Shown one piece after another: positions 37,260-46,406 of a stretch of 64,000 nt of DNA. Origin of the DNA: Dyella terrae. GTDB lineage: Bacteria; Pseudomonadota; Gammaproteobacteria; Xanthomonadales; Rhodanobacteraceae. The notes under the pieces were generated by a model. It was not told where the DNA came from. It saw nothing but the letters and a program-made list of their open reading frames with translations, and made no database searches. Positions within the stretch are counted from its first letter, which is position 1. Each line of letters starts with the position of its first letter. A program made the translations under genes and the position numbers. The stretch lies in the NCBI RefSeq assembly GCF_022394535.1, contig NZ_CP089414.1, positions 3,658,001 to 3,722,000 of the forward strand, written 5' to 3'.

Positions 37260-37427
37260 TCAGGGAATCGCTTTCGTGATCGCCGTGAAGATCGCGGTGA
37301 ACAAGGTTGTCAGCTGTCCACTGAAGGTCGTGGCGATAAATGCCGCGACAACGGCAGCCAGCACGCCGTATTCGATCGCGGTGATGCCATCTTCCTCAGT
37401 CAGAAACTTGCGAATCATGGTGTTCAT
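37260..37427 (-). CDS. flp: Flp type IVb major pilin
   Basis: 55-aa prepilin, read directly on the minus strand because it is too short for routine ORF lists. Start is ATG at 37427 with GGAG eight bases upstream; stop TGA at 37260-37262. The leader MNTMIRKFLTEEDG ends in glycine, followed by ITAIEYGVLAAVVAAFIA: mature +5 glutamate and +6 tyrosine, the Flp hallmark, then the hydrophobic spine. A C-terminal amphipathic segment (LTTLFTAIFTAITKAIP) completes it. It is the first gene of the tad operon and is usually the most highly expressed. Confidence 0.92.
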   Translation of the reverse strand: MNTMIRKFLTEEDGITAIEYGVLAAVVAAFIATTFSGQLTTLFTAIFTAITKAIP

Positions 37428-37599
37428 GGTGTGTCTCCGTAGAGCCTTACGCTCTCGATTGCGCTGGTTTTGAACGACCCGCCTTGGGTTATCGACTGAA
37501 ACGCGTCACCACTAAGCGGTCCGTGACTAGTCCGTTCGGACTATGGTCCATGGATGCATAGCCCGTGCCTTTAATCGGTCTAATAATACGAATGGCCAG

Positions 37600-37657
37600 T
37601 TGGATCGATGAAAAAATGGGTACACCGACCCGCGATCGATTATTTGGATCGATGAAA
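37600..37657. repeat. Paired 14-bp direct repeat
   Basis: TTGGATCGATGAAA occurs exactly at 37600-37613 and again at 37644-37657, 44 bases apart, close to four helical turns. It lies 170-230 bases upstream of flp. It could be a pair of operator half-sites for a regulator of the Tad operon; no regulator can be assigned. Confidence 0.5.
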
Positions 37658-37877
37658 TGAAAGATTCGTGAGGAGTCGTGAATTATGTGAAGACTTAATT
37701 CACGCCAGTTAATGGCAACAAACTGACGCAAATGATCACATTGCGTATCGCGACTACCAAAGAAATCCCCCCGTGCGTGTACGCTCCGGCCGTCCTGGGC
37801 GAAGTGATGTACGGCCACAGTCTTGTTCGGGCATGCGTGACTGCTTGCACAAAAACGGCAGACATGACGATCAATTA

Positions 37878-37893
37878 TGTGATGCAATTCACA
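37878..37893. promoter_or_regulatory. CRP/Clp-type binding site
   Basis: TGTGATGCAATTCACA matches the CRP-family consensus TGTGA-N6-TCACA at all ten conserved positions. In Xanthomonadales the CRP-like protein Clp, controlled by cyclic di-GMP, binds the same consensus. The site is 154 bases before the likely AraC start at 38047 and about 450 bases from flp, so control of the AraC gene is more likely; control of both is possible. Confidence 0.65.
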
Positions 37894-38173
37894 AACAGGT
37901 GGGTGGCATTTCAGCCAAAACGGTTTTTGCCGAATATGTGCATGGAGTAATGCGCATGAATTCTTTAATGCGCCTTATCACCAGGGAAAATCGGTAAGCC
38001 GATTAATAGGGAGCGTCGGAATTGGATGCCTCAGGGGGGGCAATCAATGGGAGTCGAGAACGACATCGGACTGAGAGTCGCCCGATCTCGTCACGCTGTG
38101 CGGCATCCTGAAGGTCTGTGAGCTCGAGCTGGTACTGCTCGGCAAGCAAGGCCCGAAGGCGCACGCCGATTCG

Positions 38174-39019
38174 TTGGCCTCCGAGCAGGCTATCTATTTC
38201 AGTGGCGAAGTGAACTTCGCCTTTCGTGGTCGTTTTGCACTGCCGCCGGGCTGGTGCCTGTTCGGCTACCTGCATCGGACCTCGCAGGAAAGTTGGTGCC
38301 ACGGTACGCCGCTGGGTTCAGGCATGGCGTTCACGGTGCTTCCTGAGGGCATCAGCGAGTTCGTGCTCAGTAGCGGCAGTTGCGTCACTGGTGTGTTGGT
38401 GCCGCAGCAGCGGCTGGTGGACAAGTACCTGGAGCTCAACCCGCACCAACCCGACTTGCCGACGCGGGCTATTTCGCTATTTGCATTGTCGGACGACGAA
38501 CGCGCGCGGGCTTTGCGCATGAAATTCGAGGCGTTGCGCGAGCGCGTGCTGCATCTGTCGCGGGAACCGGTCGCGCCGGACGTCGACGTGGACGGGCTGA
38601 TCGAAACGCATCTCGTCGCAGCGCTGTCGGTAAAGCCGGAGGATCGGCCCGCCTGTTCGCGTGGTCGTCGCACGCACTACCTGGCGATGCAGCGCGCCGA
38701 AGAATTCATGCGGCGCAATCTGCGTCGGGACATCTATATAACGGAGCTGTGCAACGCGGCCGGTGTCAGTGAGCGCGCGTTGCGATATGCCTTCGACGAC
38801 TTGCTGGGTGTCTCGCCCAACCGTTACCTGTCCATGCTTCGACTTTGTACGGCCTGCAAGAACCTCACGTTGTCCGATGCCAGCCGGCGCTCGGTGAAGT
38901 CGGTCGCACTCAGTTGCGGTCTGTGGGATCTCTCGCGCTTCGCCGATCACTATCGCCGCGTGTTCGGCGAGCGCCCGCGCGACACACTGATGCGCGCGCC
39001 GCCATTCGAAGCGGCCTGA
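38174..39019 (+). CDS. AraC family transcriptional regulator (start uncertain, probably frameshifted upstream)
   Basis: 281 aa from a TTG at 38174. The C-terminal AraC DNA-binding domain is clear: a first helix-turn-helix (IYITELCNAAGVSERALRYA) and a second (KSVALSCGLWDLSRFADHYR) followed by VFGERPRDTL. The N-terminal effector domain contains FALPPGWCLFGYLH. The TTG start has no good ribosome-binding site and the frame remains open, with coding-like codons, back to 38075. Joining an ATG at 38047, which has a GGGGGGG tract at a suitable distance, requires skipping one base at CTG-A-GAG (38071-38077); the joined gene would have 324 codons. It lies immediately upstream of the giant adhesin gene, with four 21-bp-spaced motifs between them, so it is probably that gene's regulator. 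Confidence 0.8.
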   Translation: MASEQAIYFSGEVNFAFRGRFALPPGWCLFGYLHRTSQESWCHGTPLGSGMAFTVLPEGISEFVLSSGSCVTGVLVPQQRLVDKYLELNPHQPDLPTRAISLFALSDDERARALRMKFEALRERVLHLSREPVAPDVDVDGLIETHLVAALSVKPEDRPACSRGRRTHYLAMQRAEEFMRRNLRRDIYITELCNAAGVSERALRYAFDDLLGVSPNRYLSMLRLCTACKNLTLSDASRRSVKSVALSCGLWDLSRFADHYRRVFGERPRDTLMRAPPFEAA

Positions 39020-39088
39020 CCCAGCGTTTCCAGCATCTCCCATCCCGGGTGATGCCGCAGCTCACTTCTTCACGTCATTCCTACCCCG

Positions 39089-39172
39089 TGCCGGATTTGT
39101 GCAGGGTGCTGCCGTATTTGCCCTAGGCATTGCCGGATTGGCTTATGCCGTTGCCGGATTGGGACATCTGAC
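39089..39172. promoter_or_regulatory. Four phased operator-like repeats upstream of the adhesin gene
   Basis: The motif TGCCG(G/T)ATT(T/G)G starts at 39089, 39110, 39131 and 39152, exactly every 21 bases, or two helical turns. Only the 11-bp core is conserved; the ten bases between are not, which argues for protein-binding sites rather than a simple tandem duplication. AraC-type proteins bind direct-repeat half-sites with 21-bp centre-to-centre spacing, and an AraC gene lies just upstream. A possible -10 element TAATAG lies at 39190-39195, with no good -35, as expected of an activator-dependent promoter. Confidence 0.7.
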
Positions 39173-40260
39173 GAGCGGCGCGATCGTTGTAATAGCCCCC
39201 AGCGTTGCAGGTTGCGCATGACGCGCGCCGGCAAAGCTCACATGGACCTGTATGCGCAGACACACAACGTGCACTGCGCCGGCCAAGAGGGGACACTTCA
39301 AATGAACCGTATCTATCGTCTCGTATGGTCCGAATCACGGCACTCATGGGTGCCTGCGTCGGAACTCTCCGTGCAACGCCGTCGCATGTCGCGCCAAGTG
39401 GGCTTTATGCCCTCGGCGCGCGCCCTGCTGGTGGGCGGCCTGGCGCTTTGCGCGCTGGCATACCACCCAGCCTCGCATGCGGAAAGCGCGGATGACGCCA
39501 AGCTCAACGATCTCATGGGTCTGGCGGCCAAGTACGATCATCCTGCGTCGCAAGCCACCGCTCCCGTGGCCGTGAGTGCCAGCGTGCAGCCGCTGTTGAA
39601 TCGCGTGGCGGTGACGCTACCCGGCGATAACGATGTCGCGCCGTCTTCGTCTTCCACGCCATCCGCACATCGCAGCAAGGGTGTCGTGGCCAGTGTGCGT
39701 GCACGCGTGGGCATTCCTATCGTGCCGACCAGTCAGCAGATCGGCTCGGGCGTCACCATTCCCGCTGACCTGAAGTCGCGCGTGGGTGCGATGTCTGGCG
39801 GAGCCGACGTGGCTGCACTGGGGCAGGGCGTGGTGTCTGCGGTGCTTCCCTCCAATAACGATGTCGCGGATCGCAATCGCTCCGTGACATTGGCGGAGCA
39901 TGCCAACGTCACCAGTTCACTGGTCGATAAGAATGCGCATGCAGCGCTGGGCGCCGATGGGCTTGTCCATCTTGGTACGCCCGCTGCTGCTCCCGTGGAC
40001 CCGTTAGTTGCGTCCCTGGCGCCGGTGGATGCCACTGTTGGTGCGCGTGCTGCGGTGCTCGCCAGCAACGGCGATCTCGTTGACGCTCACGCGCACATCG
40101 GCGTTGCCGTGCCGGTGTTGTCCAGCACGCCGCTGGTGAACGCCAACGTTAACCTGCATGTCGGTGGGCAACTCGTTTCGTCGCTCGAACCTGTGTTGCA
40201 GCCGATCACCGGCAGCCTGGGTGCAGGCAACCTGGGTGGCGTTGTGGGCAAGCTGCCCGC

Positions 40261-41490
40261 GACGGTGGATGGCGTCAGTGGTGCCGTGAACGGCATCGTC
40301 GGTGGCGTCACCGCGGGTACTCCGCTCGCTGGCGTGACGGGCTCCGTGTTGCCGCCGGTGGAATCCACCTTGCACAACGTGGCAACCACGTTGGCGGGTA
40401 CGGCGACGGGATCGGGCGCTGGTCTCGGTGGTGTGTTGGGTTCAAATGGGTTGGTATCCACGCTGCCCGCCACCGTCGATGGCGTGAATCACGCCGTGAA
40501 CAGCGTGGTTGGCGGTGTTACCGCCGGCACGCCGCTCGCCGGTGTCACCGGTTCGGTGTTGCCGCCAGTCGAATCGACGCTGCACAACGTGGCGACCGCG
40601 TTGGCAGGTACGACGACAGGATCGGGTGGCGGCCTCGGTGGTGTGCTGGGTTCGAGCGGTCTGGTATCGACACTGCCCGCCACCGTCGATGGTGTGAATC
40701 ACGCCGTGAACAGCGTGGTTGGCGGTGTCACCGCCGGAACACCGCTCGCCGGTGTCACCGGTTCGGTGTTGCCGCCAGTCGAATCGACGCTGCACAACGT
40801 GGCAACCGCGTTGGCAGGCACGACCACGGGATCAGGTGCAGGTCTGGGTGGTGTGCTGGGTTCGAGTGGCCTGATATCCACGCTGCCCGCCACGGTGGAT
40901 GGCGTGAATCACGCAGTGAACAGTGTAGTTGGCGGCGTAACCGCCGGTACCCCGCTCGCTGGTGTCACGGGTTCGGTGTTGCCGCCAGTCGAATCGACGC
41001 TGCACAACGTGGCAACCGCATTGGCAGGCACGACCACGGGCTCGGGTGCAGGTCTGGGCGGCGTGCTGGGATCGAGTGGCCTGATATCCACGCTGCCTGC
41101 CACGGTGGATGGCGTGAATCACGCAGTGAACAGTGTAGTTGGCGGCGTAACCGCCGGTACCCCGCTCGCTGGTGTCACGGGTTCGGTGTTGCCGCCAGTC
41201 GAATCGACGCTGCACAACGTGGCAACCGCATTGGCAGGCACGACCACGGGCTCGGGTGCAGGTCTGGGCGGCGTGCTGGGATCGAGTGGCTTGATATCCA
41301 CGCTGCCTGCCACGGTGGATGGCGTGAACGGCGCAGTGAACAGCGTGGTCGGTGGCGTTACTGCCGGTACGCCGCTCGCGAGTGTCACGGGTTCGGTGCT
41401 GCCGCCGGTGGAATCGACGCTGCACAACGTGGCGACCACATTGGCAGGTGCAACCACGGGATCGGGTGCCGGCCTTGGCGGCCTGGGTGG
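40261..41490 (+). repeat. 210-bp tandem repeats coding for 70-residue stalk units
   Basis: Units begin at 40261, 40471, 40681, 40891, 41101 and 41311, exactly 210 bases apart; five are full and the sixth diverges near 41490. Each encodes VDGVN..VNSVVGGVTAGTP, then LAGVTGSVLPPVESTLHNVA, then a Gly-rich linker with GGVLGSSGL. Adjacent units at 40891 and 41101 are nearly identical at DNA level, indicating recent expansion or conversion. Confidence 0.9.
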
Positions 41491-41776
41491 CGTGCTCGGT
41501 ACGGGTAACGGCCTGGGTGGTGTGGTGTCCGGTGTCGTCACCACCGTCAACGGTGTCCTGAGTGGCGTAGCGGGCGTGGGTTCGGGCAGCGGCCTGGGCG
41601 GTCTTGGTGGCGTGCTGGGCGCGGGCAACGGCCTGGGTGGTCTTGTGTCGGGCGTGACGTCGACGGTGGGTAGCGTGCTGAATCCTGGCACCGGCGGTGC
41701 GGGCATCGGCAACCTTGGCGGCGTGGTATCGGGCCTCACCTCGACGGTCGGCAGCGTGCTGAATCCTGGGACGGGT

Positions 41777-42580
41777 GGCGGCCTCGGTGGCGTGCTCGGC
41801 TCGGGCAACGGATTGGGTGGCGTCGTAACGGGCGTGACGAACACGGTGACGGGTGTGGTCGGCGGTGTCACTGCTGGCACCCCGCTAGCCGGCACGGTGT
41901 CTGGTGTGGTGCAGCCTGTCGTAACCACGGTCAACGGTGTGCTCGGTGGCGTGGGTTCGGGCGGTGGCCTCGGCGGTGTGCTCGGCTCAGGCAATGGATT
42001 GGGTGGCGTCGTCACGGGCGTGACGAACACGGTGACGGGTGTGGTCGGCGGTGTCACTGCTGGCACCCCGCTAGCCGGCACGGTGTCTGGTGTGGTGCAA
42101 CCCGTGGTTGCCACCGTTAACGGCGTGCTCGGTGGCGTGGGGACGGGTGGCGGCCTCGGCGGCGTGCTCGGCTCAGGCAATGGATTGGGTGGCGTCGTCA
42201 CGGGTGTGACAAACACGGTGACGGGCGTGGTCGGTGGTGTCACTGCTGGCACACCACTCGCCGGCACGGTGTCCGGTGTGGTGCAACCCGTGGTTGCCAC
42301 CGTTAACGGCGTGCTCGGTGGCGTGGGGACGGGTGGCGGCCTCGGCGGCGTGCTCGGCTCAGGCAATGGATTGGGTGGCGTCGTCACGGGTGTGACAAAC
42401 ACGGTGACGGGCGTGGTCGGTGGTGTCACCGCTGGCACTCCGCTAGGCGGCACGGTGTCTGGCGTGGTGCAGCCTGTCGTTACCACGGTGACCGGCGTGC
42501 TGAGTGGCGTGGGTTCGGGCGGCGGCCTTGGTGGCGTGCTCGGCTCGGGCAATGGATTGGGTGGCGTTGTGTCGGGCGTG
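41777..42580 (+). repeat. 186-bp tandem repeats coding for 62-residue stalk units
   Basis: Units start at 41777, 41963, 42149 and 42335 with a partial unit at 42521, exactly 186 bases apart. Each encodes GGLGGVLGSGNGLGGVVTGV, then TNTVTGVVGGVTAGTPLAGT and VSGVVQPVV.TVNGVLGGVG. The segment VVGGVTAGTPLAG is shared with the 70-residue family, so the two repeats are related. A more diverged unit follows to about 42870. Confidence 0.88.
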
Positions 42581-45403
42581 ACGTCGACCGTCGGCAGCGT
42601 GTTGAATCAGGGGACGGGTAATAGCGGCGGCCTCGGCAACGTGGGCGGCCTTGTGTCCAACCTGCCGGCGACGGTGACGGGGGTGACGAATACGGTGACC
42701 GGTGTGGTCGGCGGTGTCACCGCCGGTACGCCACTCGCCGGCACCGTGTCCGGTGTAGTGAAGCCGGTGGTGTCCACGGTCAACGGTGTGCTCAGTGGCG
42801 TGGGTTCGGGTGGCGGCCTCGGCGGCGTGCTCGGCTCCGGCAATGGATTGGGTGGCGTCGTGTCCGGCCTGACCTCGACGGTAGGCAGCGTGCTGAATCC
42901 GGCCGCGGGCGGTGCGGGCGCTGGCAACCTCGGTGGCGTGCTATCCGGCCTCACCACAACGGTCGGCAGTGTGTTGAATCCCGGCACATCCGGTGGCGGC
43001 TTGGGTGGCATCCTGGGTTCGAATGGTTCGTCGCTTGGCAAAGTCGTGCCCGACCTGGGCAAGACCGTCGGCGCTGTGACCTCTACCGTGGGCGCGGTAC
43101 TCGCGCAGCCCAACGGCACGGGGCTGACGAATGTGCTTGGCCAGGACGGCACGGCGTCTTCGCTGCTCGGCAATCTCACCAATACCGTGGCTGACACGGT
43201 GAATAGCGTGCCGGGCGTGCAGCTGGGTCAGACGGGTAACGGCCTCACCTCTGGGCAGAACCTGATCGGCGCTATTCCGGGCGCATCGAACCTGCTCGAC
43301 AAGGCGCTGCCAGGCGTAGCGTCGCTGCTCGGCGTAACGCCTGCGATTTCAGGCACGGGTGGTTCTGGCACGGGTACCGGCGCGGCCGGTGTGCCGGTGG
43401 TGCCCGCTCCGTCGGCAACGCCCACCGGTCTCATCGTCGGCAACGGCGGCGTCGTGGGTACAGCCGGCCAGTTGCTGGGCAGCACCACCAATGCGCTGTT
43501 CAACAACACTAACGGCTACGTGACCAACGGCGGCCTGCAGGTGAATGCGGCCAACTTCACGCAGGGTTATTCGGTAACCAGCGTGCTGGGTATTCCGGTG
43601 GTGAATGGAACGCCAGTGGGCACGGTACTCACCACGGTGGGTGGTGCCGCGTTGGGCGGCACCGGCAGCAACTCGCATCTGACGCTGATCGGCGCGGTGT
43701 CGTCGGACAGCTACATCACCAACATCAACAATGGCGCACCGGGTGGCCTGCTTGGGCTGGCCTTGCCGAACAGCGCGCCGGCCTGGGCCTCGACCTGCGC
43801 CAACGTGCTCGGCGTGGTGAAGACCTCCTGCTGGGCGGTAAATGCGGCGCAGGACTATCAGGTGCTGATGGGCGACGGCGCCACCGCCAATGGTTCGAAG
43901 GAAGTGGTGATCGGCACCAACGCCAGCCACACCTTGCCGGCCGAGACGGCGGCGGCTGCCTTCCCGGGCGCTGGCACCAACGACCCGAACAACCCGACCG
44001 GCGTACCCACGGACGACTACGCAGCACGCTTGGGCCATTCCGTGGTGATCGGCGACAGCGCCAGCGGCACGGCGAATGCGCAGACCATCATCGGCGCACA
44101 GGCAACGGCCTCGGTGGCCAACAGCGTGGCGCTGGGTTATGCCTCCAGCGCAACACGCGGCGCGCAGACCGGTTACACCGCTTACGGTCTGAGCACGCTG
44201 CAGAATTCCGCAGGCGAAGTGTCGATCGGTTCGCCGGGCCAGGAGCGTCAGATCACCAACGTTGCCGCAGGTAGTGCGGCGACCGATGCGGTCAACCTCG
44301 CGCAATTGCAAGCGGTGTCGTTCGCGGCGGGCAACGCCGTGCAGTACGACGATGCCACGCACAACACCGTCACCCTGAGACAGCACCGCCAGCACCAACG
44401 GCGGCGTCACGGGCGGCACCACGTTGAGCAACCTGCACCAGGGCGCCATCAGCGCCACCAGCACGCAGGCGATCAACGGTGCGCAGCTGTGGAACTGGAC
44501 GCAGAACACCGGCAACGTCTACAGCAACTACAGCCTGTACAACGCTATCCAGAACATCAAACCCGGTAGCGGTGGTGGCACCACCACCACGGTGAAGTAC
44601 TACAACGTCAACTCGACGCTGGCCGACTCCTCCGCCACCGGCGCCAACAGCGTCGCGGCTGGTCCGGTCGCGCAAGCCAGCGGCACCAATGCCGTGGCAG
44701 TGGGTAATGGTGCGAATGCGTCGGCAGATAACTCCGTGGCGTTGGGTTCGGGTTCGGTGGCCAATCGTGCGAACACGGTCTCTGTGGGCAGCACTGGCAA
44801 CGAACGCCAGATCACCAACGTGGCTGCTGGCAGCGCGTCGACCGATGCGGTCAACCTGGGTCAGATGCAGGCGAGCATCACCAGCTCCACGCAGGGCACT
44901 GTTCGCTACGACACCAACACGGATGGAAGTACCAACTACAGCAGCGTCACGCTGGGCAATGGCAACGCTAGCGGCACCGCGATCCACAACGTCGCCGCCG
45001 GCACCGCCACTACCGACGCAGCGAACGTGGGGCAGTTGAATGCCGGCATCCAGCAGGCACAGAACTGGGCGCAGAACTACACCGACTCGCGTTTCAACCA
45101 GATCAACAGCCAGATCCAAAACGTGAGCAATCGCGCCAATGCGGGCATCGCGGCTAGCATGGCGATGGCTGGACTGCCGCAGTCGTACGAGCCGGGCCAC
45201 AGCATGGCCGCCGTCGCCGCCGGCACGTTCCGCGGCGAATCGAGCATCGCCATCGGTGTGTCGACCATCTCGCAGGGTGGGCGCTGGGTCTACAAGCTCA
45301 CCGGCAGCGCGGACTCGCGCGGCGATGCGGGCTTCTCAGTCGGCGCAGGGATGATGTGGTGAGGCGGATAGCGAACGTCGGATAACGATCAAGGGGAATC
45401 GTC

Positions 45404-46222
45404 ATGCGAAACATCATCAACCTGAGGCGACTGCTACCCGCGCTGCTGGCGGCTGGCGTCGCGATGGCAGCGGGTAGTGCCACGCCAAGCCATGCGCAGA
45501 CGGCGGATGCCGGGCCGAATTTTCCCGACCCGGCGCGCGCCACCATGCCGGAAGGCGCCTTCGTCAACGTGGAAAATCTGCGCAAGCTCGCACCCGGCAT
45601 GACCAAGCAACAGCTCTACGATCTGCTTGGCACGCCGCACTTCAGCGAAGGCGTGTTCGGCGTGCATCGCTGGAACTACATCTTCGCCTTCCGCGAAACC
45701 GGCGGCGGCGTGATCAAGTGCCAGTTCCAGATCCAGTTCGACAAGGGTCACCTCGCACAGGCGTTCTACTGGAAGCCGGAATCGTGCAAGGACCTGCTCG
45801 CGCCGCCCGCACCACCGTCGGCGCCCACGCCGGCCGTCGCGCCGATGATGGCGCTCACCTTGTCGTCCGATGCGATGTTCGGTTTCGATAGCGCCACGCT
45901 CTCACCGGAAGGCAAAGCCAACCTCGATCGCCTGCTTTCCCAGGTGCAAGAAGCCAGCCATATCCAGGACATCATGATCATCGGCTACACCGACCGCATC
46001 GGCAGCGAGCGCTACAACCTCGCGCTGTCACAGCGGCGTGCCGAGTCCGTGCGCGATTACCTGGCCGCCCATGGTGTATCGCCCGCGGCGATGCAGGTAG
46101 CGGGCCGCGGCGAGGCCGATCCGGTCACGCAGTGCAACGACAAACGGCGGGATCGTCTGATCGCCTGCTTGGCACCCAATCGCCGCGTAGAACTGAAGGG
46201 GACAGCACGAGCGCAGATGTGA
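45404..46222 (+). CDS. OmpA-family protein with N-terminal BamE/SmpA-like domain
   Basis: 272-aa exported protein. Signal peptide (LPALLAAGVAMAAGSATPSHA); a BamE/SmpA-like region (NVENLRKLAPGMTKQQLYDL, then GVHRWNYIFAF); a Pro/Ala linker at about residues 128-145; and a C-terminal OmpA peptidoglycan-binding domain (FGFDSATLSPEGKANLDRLL, IGYTDRIGSERYNLALSQRR, GRGEADPVTQC). Paralogues of this two-domain form often follow YadA-like adhesin genes. It lies 41 bases after TAA1 on the same strand and probably helps anchor or stabilise the adhesin; this is inference. Confidence 0.85.
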   Translation: MRNIINLRRLLPALLAAGVAMAAGSATPSHAQTADAGPNFPDPARATMPEGAFVNVENLRKLAPGMTKQQLYDLLGTPHFSEGVFGVHRWNYIFAFRETGGGVIKCQFQIQFDKGHLAQAFYWKPESCKDLLAPPAPPSAPTPAVAPMMALTLSSDAMFGFDSATLSPEGKANLDRLLSQVQEASHIQDIMIIGYTDRIGSERYNLALSQRRAESVRDYLAAHGVSPAAMQVAGRGEADPVTQCNDKRRDRLIACLAPNRRVELKGTARAQM

Positions 46223-46234
46223 CGTGTCGACGAG

Positions 46235-46336
46235 CCTGTCGTAGTCGGCACCGTGGCGGATCACATGGAAATTGGTGACCCCTCTACGGCGCCACCCCCT
46301 AGCGCCGACCGCCGTCACGGTGCCGACTACGACAGG
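46235..46336. repeat. Long inverted-repeat element with 21-bp perfect arms
   Basis: The arms at 46235-46255 and 46316-46336 are perfect 21-bp reverse complements (left arm begins CCTGTCGTAGTC, right arm ends GACTACGACAGG). They flank 60 bases containing a smaller hairpin (CGGCGC ... GCGCCG). No transposase frame is present. It could be a miniature mobile element or repeat; otherwise it is a very stable 3' structure after the OmpA-family gene. Confidence 0.6.
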
Positions 46337-46406
46337 TTCAAGGTACGAAGGAAACGAGGGCAGGCGTCGCGTACTCGCGCCGCTACAGGAGCAGGAGGAA
46401 CGTGCG

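Larger units (their letters stand above)
37428..38046. other. AT-rich intergenic region between the Tad operon and the AraC gene
   Basis: About 620 bases without a convincing gene, visibly richer in A and T than the surroundings, especially 37580-38010. It should contain the flp promoter (minus strand) and the promoter of the AraC regulator (plus strand). It holds a CRP-like palindrome (37878-37893), a paired direct repeat (37600-37657), an 8-bp inverted repeat GTGAATTA/TAATTCAC (37678-37703) and a small hairpin AATCGG-TAAG-CCGATT (37989-38004). Open frames here (for example 37489-37887 minus) lack family features or typical codon use. Confidence 0.7.
39302..45362 (+). pseudogene. Giant trimeric autotransporter adhesin (TAA1), interrupted by a +1 frameshift
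   Basis: YadA-like outer-membrane adhesin. The ATG at 39302 opens an extended signal peptide region (MNRIYRLVWSESRHSWVPAS), followed by the signal helix and AHPASHAE-like cleavage zone; GAGGGG lies upstream. Two families of Gly/Val-rich tandem repeats form a long stalk (40261-41490 and 41777-42580). The C-terminal part has YadA head motifs ([31 protein letters not shown]), neck motifs ([20 protein letters not shown]) and a YadA membrane anchor ending [10 protein letters not shown]. One extra base at about 44378 (CTG-A-GAC) shifts the frame. The first frame ends at 44569 and the second resumes at [17 protein letters not shown]. Without that base the gene has 2,020 codons. If the break is real, the product would lack its anchor and could not reach the surface. 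Confidence 0.82.

Noticed and set aside
37489..37887. 132-codon minus-strand frame in the Tad/AraC intergenic region
   Set aside because: Codon use and composition do not resemble neighbouring genes, no family features are seen, and it overlaps the regulatory palindrome; likely non-coding.
38003..38302. 99-codon minus-strand frame at the start of the AraC gene
   Set aside because: It is the antisense of the AraC N-terminal region; the plus-strand frame has the stronger coding codon pattern and leads into the AraC domain.
41119..42552. Long minus-strand open frame of 477 codons, Pro/Thr-rich, antisense to the TAA1 repeats
   Set aside because: It is the reverse shadow of the Gly/Val tandem repeats: GGC/GTG-rich codons read backwards give Pro and Thr. 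It has no start signal and no domain, and exists only because the repeat lacks reverse stops.
40261..42580. Regular repeats considered as a CRISPR-like array
   Set aside because: Units are 210 and 186 bp, in frame and translated, with no short palindromic repeat and variable-spacer pattern; they are coding tandem repeats.
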